Shown in pieces: positions 54,107 to 61,384 of a DNA stretch of 64,000 nt. The notes beneath the pieces are model-generated. The model worked only from the letters and a program-made list of their open reading frames with translations. It was not told the DNA's origin and searched no databases. The translations under genes and the position numbers were made by a program. The stretch covers positions 124,001-188,000 of the forward strand of contig CAISFO010000060.1 of NCBI GenBank assembly GCA_903884655.1. Reading direction: 5' to 3'. The stretch is from an uncultured Holophagaceae bacterium (lineage in GTDB: Bacteria; Acidobacteriota; Holophagae; Holophagales; Holophagaceae). The number at the start of each line of letters is the position of its first letter. Within the stretch, counting starts at the first letter, position 1.

Positions 54107-56320
54107 GTGCGACAGGCCTGCTTCACGATTGGACTCCTGCTGCTGGCGGCCTGTGGGGGAGGTGGCACCCGTGCGCCTGAAACCAGCCCGTCCATGCCAC
54201 CGACCATCACGGCCCAACCCCAGAGCCTGGTTCTCACCGCTGGAAGCCAGGCCACCTTCACGGTCACCGCCACGGGCACAGCCCCCTTGAGCTACCAGTG
54301 GCGGAAGGGTGGCATCAGCATCCCTGGTGCCATTGCCTACAGCTACACCATCGCGTCCACGGCCACCGGTGACTCTGGCAGCTACGATGCCGTGGTATCC
54401 AATGCCGCAGGAACAGTCCCCAGCGCCGTGGCCACCCTGCAGGTGAATCCGGCCCCGGTCGGGCCAGCCATCACGGCCCAACCTCAGAGCCTGGTCCTCA
54501 CCGCCGGAAGCCAGGCCACCTTCGCGGTCACCGCCTCGGGCACAACCCCCCTGAGCTACCAGTGGCGGAAGGGCGGCGTCAATATCCTCGGTGCCACCTC
54601 ATCCACCTACTCCATCCCCTCGACCTTCATCAGTGACTCCGGCGGTTACGACGTGGTTGTATCCAACGCCGTGGGAACTGCAACCAGCACCCTGGCCACC
54701 CTCCAGGTCAATGCCTCTGCCTTGCCCGACTTCACGATCCCCTTGGTCTACATCACCCAGTCGACCCAGAACCAGGCCTTCACCGTCCCACTCGTCAAGG
54801 ACCGGGCAGGCTTGTTGCGCGCGTTCGTGATCGCCGACCAGCCCAACTCGGCCCAACCCCAGGTGCGAGTGCGGCTCTATGACGGCACGCGCACTCTGCT
54901 CCAGACTTTCTCCATCAACGCGCCTGGGGCCTCCGTGCCGATCAGCATTGATGAAAGCAGTCTCTTGAGCTCCTGGAACGTTCCCCTGTCAGCCACCGAC
55001 CTGCAGCCAGGCTACAGCGTGCTGGTGGACGTGGACCCCACCAACGCCATCCCCGAGTCCCACAAGTCCAACAACTCTTGGCCCGCTGACGGCACCCCCC
55101 ACACCTTGGATGTCCGCACCTTGCCGCCCTTCAGGGTCACGTTCTGGTCGGTGCAAACCGGGGATGCCCGAACGGGGAACGTCAACAGCGCCTTGACCGC
55201 CAGCTTCACCAGCCAGCTCGAGAAGCTCTGGCCCATCAACAACGCCACGGATCGAATCTACGGCGGCACCTTCACCGTCACGGATGTCCTGGGGGACGCC
55301 TCCACCTGGAACAGCGTGCTTGGCAAATTGAACGCCAAGCATGTGGCGGACGGGATCAGCAGCCGCTACTACTTCGGAGTGGTGAACCCCGGTTATGCCG
55401 GCGGCATCGCAGGCTACTCGCTGGTGGGAACACCCACCGCCCTGGGCTGGGACAAGTCGGCGGGTTTCGAGGACTTGTTTCAATATCCAGGCATCTTCGC
55501 CCACGAAACTGGCCACAATTTCGGGCTGAGCCATGCCCCCTGTGGAAGCCCCGCCAACCCCGACCCCGCCTTCCCCTATGCAGGTGCCTCGATTGGCGTG
55601 TGGGGCACGGATCTGTCCGGGCCTACGCTCAAGGACCCTGCCGCCGTGCATGACATCATGAGCTATTGCCCCCCCATCTGGGCCAGCGACTACAACTACA
55701 AGAAGGTGCTCACCAGTAGGCAGATTGGCAGTGTCCCCGTCGTCCTGCCCGCACCGGTCGAAGACGCCACGGCACCAGGCAGCCTCCTGCTATGGGGGCG
55801 CCTGGAGCCGGGCAGCGCCACACTAGAGCCGGCCTTCCACATGGCGATGGCCGCACTGCCCCCAGAGCCCGGCGATCAGCTGCTGGAAGGCTTCGACCCC
55901 CAGGGCCGGTGCCTGTTCACCACCACCTTTGCCCTGGCGCAAGTGGGTGACTTCCCCCAGGACCAGTCCCGGCACTTCGCGTTCTCGATCCCCCTCACGG
56001 AACCGGCTGCCGCCAGCCTGGCGGAGCTCCGCTGGTCCAAGGGTGGCCAGGTGGTGGCCCGCCAGCGCAGCCGGCAGGTAGCCCAGGGTCTCGCCGCACC
56101 GCAAGCCCCACGGGGTCCGGAGCTCCAGTGGCTGCCCGATGGCCACGCCCGCCTGCAATGGGATGCATCGGCCCACCCCATGGTCCTGGTCCGGGACAAG
56201 ACCACGGGTGTCGTCATTGCCCTCGGTGAAGGAGGCGACTTCCGATTCAAGCGGGGGGCCCTGTCCCTGGAGCTGCATTTCTCGGATGGACTGCACAGCC
56301 ACCGCTGGACGGAGCCCTGA
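54107..56320 (+). CDS. Metzincin-type lipoprotein with two Ig-like domains
   Basis: 737 residues from the GTG at 54107 (CGGAG upstream). The signal LLLLAACGGGG has a lipobox Cys. Two Ig-like domains of 88 residues follow (starting near 34 and 122), each opening ITAQPQSLVLTAGSQATF and containing LSYQWRKGG; they are nearly identical at DNA level with a period of 264 bases. The middle part carries the zincin motif HETGHNFGLSH (466-476) and a Met-turn IMSYC. A beta-rich C-terminal region follows. It is probably a surface-displayed protease. Confidence 0.85.
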   Translation: MRQACFTIGLLLLAACGGGGTRAPETSPSMPPTITAQPQSLVLTAGSQATFTVTATGTAPLSYQWRKGGISIPGAIAYSYTIASTATGDSGSYDAVVSNAAGTVPSAVATLQVNPAPVGPAITAQPQSLVLTAGSQATFAVTASGTTPLSYQWRKGGVNILGATSSTYSIPSTFISDSGGYDVVVSNAVGTATSTLATLQVNASALPDFTIPLVYITQSTQNQAFTVPLVKDRAGLLRAFVIADQPNSAQPQVRVRLYDGTRTLLQTFSINAPGASVPISIDESSLLSSWNVPLSATDLQPGYSVLVDVDPTNAIPESHKSNNSWPADGTPHTLDVRTLPPFRVTFWSVQTGDARTGNVNSALTASFTSQLEKLWPINNATDRIYGGTFTVTDVLGDASTWNSVLGKLNAKHVADGISSRYYFGVVNPGYAGGIAGYSLVGTPTALGWDKSAGFEDLFQYPGIFAHETGHNFGLSHAPCGSPANPDPAFPYAGASIGVWGTDLSGPTLKDPAAVHDIMSYCPPIWASDYNYKKVLTSRQIGSVPVVLPAPVEDATAPGSLLLWGRLEPGSATLEPAFHMAMAALPPEPGDQLLEGFDPQGRCLFTTTFALAQVGDFPQDQSRHFAFSIPLTEPAAASLAELRWSKGGQVVARQRSRQVAQGLAAPQAPRGPELQWLPDGHARLQWDASAHPMVLVRDKTTGVVIALGEGGDFRFKRGALSLELHFSDGLHSHRWTEP
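54206..54715 (+). repeat. Internal tandem duplication encoding two Ig-like domains
   Basis: Two 264-base units begin with ATCACGGCCCAACC at 54206 and 54470. They keep the reading frame (88 codons) and differ by scattered substitutions, consistent with a fairly recent duplication. Confidence 0.85.
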
Positions 56321-56526
56321 TTCTGGTCAGGTCCAAACCCCGTCCCGGTGTCCATCCGGTCTGTGGGCGCCCGTCATCATTACGGCCAGATCGACATCCA
56401 GAGCGGGTGGGGAGAACACCATGGCCAACTTGGCGCTGGTTTCAGCCTTGCCCCATTCAGCAAGGAGCATGACTGGGACCCGGACCGGCCAGCAAAGCGC
56501 CGCGTTGACCAGAACGTTTTGGGACC

Positions 56527-56802
56527 CTACTTCTTCACCATATTGATTTCGAAGGCAGTCGCCAGTGCCGTCCCGCAATTGGGGGCCGAACCTGTGTAGG
56601 CACCTACGGCGTTGTGACGGCCTGCGAGAACGGGCTTCCCGTCTCGGAGCAGCACAAACTCACCGGTTGTTCGGTTTGTCACGGGGACGAAAGGGGCCCA
56701 CATGGCTGCACCAGTATTGACCTTGCTTTCCGTAATGTAGAGGACACCTCCACTGCCAACAACACTCTGGCCTGCAGTGCTAACTGACGCCCTCGCGGAC
56801 AT
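56527..56802 (-). CDS. Hypothetical small protein (weak candidate)
   Basis: A 91-residue frame with balanced amino-acid use: Gly/Val/Thr-rich with GGVLYITESKVNTGAAMWAP and FVLLRDGKPVLAGRHNAVG. It looks more protein-like than competing frames here, but no ribosome binding site precedes the ATG and no family was recognised. It may be the remains of a larger exported protein. Confidence 0.3.
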   Translation of the reverse strand: MSARASVSTAGQSVVGSGGVLYITESKVNTGAAMWAPFVPVTNRTTGEFVLLRDGKPVLAGRHNAVGAYTGSAPNCGTALATAFEINMVKK

Positions 56803-57306
56803 CGCATTCAGTGCCAGAAATCACAAAACAGGTTGCCATGGAATATGGGGTCGATTTTTTCTTCGACCATCTTGTAGAGTTTCTAAACCCCACCAACGCT
56901 GAATGCAACCAGGACGGGATCTCCTTCGGAACCAAATCCACTCGGTTGTTGCCCACTCTGCAGAGGAGGAGTGACCACCCTGCACTCGAATCAGCTGAAT
57001 ACTTGAGTCCAGTGGCCAGCACCTTCCCGCCGACGCGAGTTAGCGGATCGACCACCCCTAGCGTTCCTGGGAGCGTTTGGAAGTGGCTTCGAAATACCCG
57101 CCCCCGGGGGTCTAGAGGACGAGAATGCAGGTCAAGGGACCAACCGCCCAGGCAGTTGCACTTTTCGCCTGGGTGCATCCTACGCAAAGCTAGGTACCAT
57201 GCGGATTTAGCGACGTTTTGCCCTTGCACCTCTATTGCACCTGACTTACCTTGAATAGGTCTAATAACCCCTCGCGAGCGAGTTGGGTGTAAATCTTTGG
57301 CACACG

Positions 57307-57340
57307 CGAAAAAGCCTGAAACCGTAAGGCTTCAGGCTTT
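57307..57340 (-). terminator. Terminator downstream of the tRNA-Asn fragment
   Basis: AAAGCCTGAA/TTCAGGCTTT forms a 10-bp stem around a 10-base loop and is followed on the minus strand by a T-run. It was probably the original terminator of the tRNA-Asn gene. Confidence 0.8.
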
Positions 57341-57346
57341 GTTGTC

Positions 57347-57391
57347 TGGCTCCGGAGGAGGGATTTGAACCCCCGACCTAGTGATTAACAG
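57347..57391 (-). tRNA. 3' portion of a tRNA-Asn(GTT) gene, likely attachment site
   Basis: On the minus strand 45 bases run from the anticodon loop (CTGTTAATC) through the variable loop and T-arm (GGGGGTTCAAATCCCTC) to the acceptor strand CTCCGGAG and CCA. The sequence upstream, where the D-arm and 5' acceptor strand should be, does not match a tRNA. It is therefore a partial gene, as left when an integrase recombines at a tRNA 3' end. The integrase gene begins 158 bases away on the truncated side. Confidence 0.8.
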
Positions 57392-57548
57392 GACTAATTT
57401 TTTGTATCTACTCGCGCTTTATACGCCTTTCTGCACCAAATAGATCACCAAGACGCGAATTTAAGGGAAAAAAGCCTTCAAGAATCCCACCATTTTGACC
57501 GATAGGAGGGTACATCAGGGGTACATTTGATTGTTGGTGGGAGACAGG

Positions 57549-58910
57549 ATGAAGACAAGGGCAACCCGTTCTGAATACCTTGATGACGCCGCGATCAGGA
57601 AGCTGAAGCCGAAGGAGAAGGTCTATTCCGTGTTCGACGACGAGATCCGCGGATTTTTTGTCCGGGTCCTGCCCTCTGGCACCACGAGCTACGGGGTCCG
57701 GGTCAAGCGGACCGGCGCGAAGAAGAGCTACTTCTACACGTTGGGTGAGACGGGTTCCCATTCCAATGAGTACGCCAGGGAATGGGCCAGACAGACGCGC
57801 GATGCGGTGAAGGACAACCGTGACCCCCGGAGGGAGTCCATCACAAAGAACACCGGAATCACCTTCAAGGAAGCCTTCGACCTCTGCAAGGCCTACAAGC
57901 TCAACCGGGGCACCTGGTCTGCCGGAACGGCAGCGAAATACGAACGGCAGTTCGAGCGTCATGTGCCTTCCAGGCTGAAGAAGCAACTCCTAAAGGAAGT
58001 GGATTACACCCACTTGGCTGACATTCATGACAGCCTTGCGGGGACGCCCGCCGAGGGCAATCGGCTCCGTTCGATGTTGAAAGTGCTCTTTGCCTATGGG
58101 GAAAGAAAGGGGTGGCGTCCCGTCGATTCGAATGTGGCTGATCGCCTGGAGCCCCACACTGAGATCGCCAAATCGATGCCCAACGGAGCCGGCTACGCCC
58201 TAGCCGATAGTGAATACGCAGCGGTCATGGCCTACCTCGACCAAGCGATCACCCGCCGGAAATTCCTGATGGCAAGGAACCGCAAAGGCAAGCCAGTTAA
58301 TCGGCGCAAAAAGGATGAGTTCCTCCCGGACATTTTCATCTTGTATGCCCTGAAGTTCATTGCCCTGACCGGTCTCCGACATGCCGAGCCGCTGCGGCTC
58401 AAGTGGAAGCACGTCTTCGAGAAGGAAGGAATCATCCGAATCGAGCATGCGAAAAACGGCTTTCAGACGAAGGACATCACCCCAGAGATGACCCGTATGC
58501 TGGCTGAAATGCGCGAAGTCGCCAGGACCCTAGGTCGCGATGAATCTGAATGGGTGTTCCCTTCGCGCAAAACCGATGGTGTCGCGAATGGCCGCTTCAC
58601 CTATGGCCCCGTGGTGAACCTAGAGAAGCCCTGGTTAGCCATCCGGGAAGCGCTCGGACTCGGGAATTCACACCTTGTCGCCGAACGGAAGGAACTGCTG
58701 GTACCTGTCAGGATTCACGACCTGCGGCACACCTACGGCACGATGGCCTACGAGGAAACCGAGGACGTCAAGGCGGTCCAAGGCCTGATGAACCACCATA
58801 ACGATGCCAGCACGAAGATCTACATCCACATGCGGGAAGTCCGGCGGAAGCGGAATGCGCTTGCAGTCGGAGCGGCGATGCACGAGAAGACAAGAAAGGA
58901 CGCGAAATAG
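57549..58910 (+). CDS. Tyrosine recombinase/integrase
   Basis: 453 residues from the ATG at 57549 (GGGAGA upstream). An N-terminal DNA-arm-binding domain of the phage-integrase DUF4102 type (YLDDAAIRKLKPKEKVYSVF) precedes a core-binding domain. The catalytic domain has Arg277 in TGLRHAEPL, a Lys near 302, His390 and Arg393 in HDLRHTYGT, His416/417 and the nucleophile Tyr425 in STKIYIHM. All active-site residues are present, so it may be functional. Its position beside a tRNA-Asn fragment marks the end of an integrated element extending to the right. Confidence 0.93.
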   Translation: MKTRATRSEYLDDAAIRKLKPKEKVYSVFDDEIRGFFVRVLPSGTTSYGVRVKRTGAKKSYFYTLGETGSHSNEYAREWARQTRDAVKDNRDPRRESITKNTGITFKEAFDLCKAYKLNRGTWSAGTAAKYERQFERHVPSRLKKQLLKEVDYTHLADIHDSLAGTPAEGNRLRSMLKVLFAYGERKGWRPVDSNVADRLEPHTEIAKSMPNGAGYALADSEYAAVMAYLDQAITRRKFLMARNRKGKPVNRRKKDEFLPDIFILYALKFIALTGLRHAEPLRLKWKHVFEKEGIIRIEHAKNGFQTKDITPEMTRMLAEMREVARTLGRDESEWVFPSRKTDGVANGRFTYGPVVNLEKPWLAIREALGLGNSHLVAERKELLVPVRIHDLRHTYGTMAYEETEDVKAVQGLMNHHNDASTKIYIHMREVRRKRNALAVGAAMHEKTRKDAK

Positions 58911-58992
58911 ATAGTGATCTTCAGGGGAGGCTGCGTTGGGTTCAACACGACCCAAGGCATTTCAAGGTAAATACAGGTGGCCTTCCTTGAAC

Positions 58993-61257
58993 TCATTTCC
59001 CTGGTAGTGGGTTGAGGTGGCGGTCAAAGAACTCCATCACCCGCTCGTTCTCGCGCATTGCCAGCACCGAATCTTCAGCCCCCGCCATATGCGTGCCGGG
59101 CAGAGGGAGGAATTCAAATGGTCGTCCCGCCCTGAACAGGGCCTCCATCAATCGGAACGAATGCGCAAAGTATACGTTGTCGTCCGTGAGGCCATGAACG
59201 ATTAGCAGAGGGCGTTCCAGCTTGTTGGCGTAAGTGAGCACACTGCTCCTCCGATAGCCCTCCGGGTTAGCGGACGGAAGGTCGAGATACCGCTCTGTGT
59301 AGCACGAGTCGTAGTCCATCCAGTCCGCAACCGAAGAGATGGCCACCCCGCAGCGGAATACCTCCGGCCTGCGAAGCGTGGCCATGGCCGTGAAATAGCC
59401 GCCGAAGGAACCACCCGTGATGCCGGTTCTTGTTAGGTCCATCTCTGGAAACCTCTCGCCGAGCGCCTTGAGTCCGGCCACCTGGTCCTCCAGAGGAACG
59501 TCGATCAGGTTTCCCAGGATGGCCCGTTCCCAGTCGCGGCCGTGCCCCGGAGTGCCACGACCGTCGATCATTGCCACGATGTATCCCTGGTCTGCCATCC
59601 ACTGGGAATTGAGGTAGTAGCGCGGAGTCCCCTGGACTACTTTAATACCGGGTCCCGCATAGACATCCAGGATCACTGGGTATTTCCGCCCTGGCTGAAA
59701 GTCGCGGGGGCGGATCACGAGAGCGTCGAATACACGTTCCCGCCCCACCCGCACCAGTTCCAGTCTCGGACTGAAGGGTGGATTCTCCGCCACCGAGGGG
59801 AGTACCGCGAGGAGCTTCCCGTCTGCGTTGCGGACCCCGCTGCTTTCCTGACCATCCAGCAGCCATGCATGGTGGACGTAGGTCCGGTGGTCTTTTGCGT
59901 GGACCGCCGAGTGGATGCCGGGGCCTTGGCTGATCCGGACGGGGTCGCCGCCGTTCAGAGGGACACGATACAAATGCGTTTCCCGCGGGTCTGGTCCCCC
60001 GCTCACGCAAAGGGTTCCTTCCTTGTCGTTCACGTCTAGCAAGGCCTTGAAGTGGAACCCGACCGGCGTGAGCGCCCTGATGAACGCTCCGGTTCTTCCT
60101 CGAAGCTCCAGTTGGGTATCGCCCCTGCGCTCCGTCATCCAGAGGAAGCTGCTGCCATCAGGCATCCACTCTGGGATCCGGCCCGTGCGCTCTAGGTTGA
60201 TCCAGGCGCTGTCGGTTTCAGTGAGTACATCCCGGGTGGATCCAGTGGCAGTGTCCACGGTTAGAAGCTTGGCCTCCTTCTGGTTTCGCGTCAGGACTAG
60301 AAGGGTCAGGGGCGCGGAGTCCGGCCAGTGGACGCGGGCGAGGTACGGGTATCGCTCGGAATCCCATTGGATCCAGGTTGTGGCACCGCCCGACGCCCCC
60401 ACGATCCCAAGGCGGACCTTGGCATTGGGCTTGCCGGGGCGGGGGTAACTGAAGGCGTTGGGAGCCTGCCCCGGGTCTGCAGGATCGGCGATGTAGAACT
60501 TCTCGACTCCAGACAGGTCTGCTTCCTCGAACACCAGTTGCCCGGAATCCGCAGCCCACCAGTACCCGCTAAACCGGTCCATTTCCTCCTGGGCCACGAA
60601 CTCCGCCAAACCGTGGGTGAGCGTCTCCGTAGCGCCGGAGGTGACAGGCACGTCCCTGAGGGAGGCCAGATCCACGACGTGAAGTTCCCCTAGCTGCACC
60701 CCGGCCACGCTCTGTCCATTCGGCGAAAACCGTGCATCAATCCAGTTCGTTCCGGGAAGTTCCGTGACGCGCTTCGTGGCCCTTGCCACCACGTAGGTTT
60801 TCCCGGACAGGGACACCAGGATCTTGGATCCGTCGTTGCTGAGTTGGAAGGACGTGAAGCCTTGACGGTACTCGCGCATCCGCTCTCGCCTTGCCTTCTC
60901 CTCGACGCTCAGCTTCTCATCGCCCCCCTTCAGGATGGTCTCGGGGTTCAGAACTTCCTGCACTTGACCCGTGCCGACCGACAGCTCGAAGAGAGTCAGG
61001 CGCCGGTCACGCGGACCACTCCGGAGGAACAGGACACTGCTGCCATCTGGGGTGAGTTGGAGTTTGGTGGGTTTCCCGAAGGTGTACTGTCCCGTTTCTG
61101 CCAGATCCTTGAAAAAGGTCGTCCGGACATCTCCCCGTTGGTCGGTCGCAGGGGCGGGGGATTTACTGGCAGGACTTGGGACACTTTGGGCGATTGCAAG
61201 AGCGCCTGAAAGAATTGCGACGCTCAGGGGAAGTGTGCGAATTGATGCAAAGCCCAT
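58993..61257 (-). CDS. Exported S9 family (dipeptidyl-peptidase-IV-like) serine peptidase
   Basis: 754 residues from the ATG at 61257 (GGAGG upstream). A signal peptide (LPLSVAILSGALAIAQSV) is followed by a DPP4-type beta-propeller with the substrate N-terminus-binding motif VAQEEMDRFSGYWW (double Glu). The C-terminal alpha/beta-hydrolase domain carries the nucleophile Ser617 in GGSFGGYFTAM, the Asp in HGLTDDNVYF and the His in LPGTHMAG. It removes dipeptides from peptide N-termini outside the cytoplasm. It lies in the putative island, with a GC content between those of the core and the M1 gene. Confidence 0.94.
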   Translation of the reverse strand: MGFASIRTLPLSVAILSGALAIAQSVPSPASKSPAPATDQRGDVRTTFFKDLAETGQYTFGKPTKLQLTPDGSSVLFLRSGPRDRRLTLFELSVGTGQVQEVLNPETILKGGDEKLSVEEKARRERMREYRQGFTSFQLSNDGSKILVSLSGKTYVVARATKRVTELPGTNWIDARFSPNGQSVAGVQLGELHVVDLASLRDVPVTSGATETLTHGLAEFVAQEEMDRFSGYWWAADSGQLVFEEADLSGVEKFYIADPADPGQAPNAFSYPRPGKPNAKVRLGIVGASGGATTWIQWDSERYPYLARVHWPDSAPLTLLVLTRNQKEAKLLTVDTATGSTRDVLTETDSAWINLERTGRIPEWMPDGSSFLWMTERRGDTQLELRGRTGAFIRALTPVGFHFKALLDVNDKEGTLCVSGGPDPRETHLYRVPLNGGDPVRISQGPGIHSAVHAKDHRTYVHHAWLLDGQESSGVRNADGKLLAVLPSVAENPPFSPRLELVRVGRERVFDALVIRPRDFQPGRKYPVILDVYAGPGIKVVQGTPRYYLNSQWMADQGYIVAMIDGRGTPGHGRDWERAILGNLIDVPLEDQVAGLKALGERFPEMDLTRTGITGGSFGGYFTAMATLRRPEVFRCGVAISSVADWMDYDSCYTERYLDLPSANPEGYRRSSVLTYANKLERPLLIVHGLTDDNVYFAHSFRLMEALFRAGRPFEFLPLPGTHMAGAEDSVLAMRENERVMEFFDRHLNPLPGK

Positions 61258-61384
61258 TACGGCCTCCGATTGACTGCGTTGCCTGATCACTCGGCTTCCT
61301 CGGAACCTCGAATGCTTCCAGGGAACATGCCGAAAATCCAAGCACATTCTTTGGAGGCGCTCGATTCTTTGTGGAAGGTCTGGG

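Larger units (their letters stand above)
56321..57346. other. Gene-poor stretch at the edge of an integrated element
   Basis: About 1 kb between the metzincin gene and the tRNA fragment without a convincing gene. Base composition is more AT-rich than to the left. Possible frames on both strands overlap each other, lack ribosome binding sites and match no family that I know. One minus-strand frame is listed separately as a weak candidate. Confidence 0.5.

Noticed and set aside
56780..57254. Overlapping frames on both strands before the tRNA fragment
   Set aside because: They contradict each other, lack ribosome binding sites and resemble no known protein.
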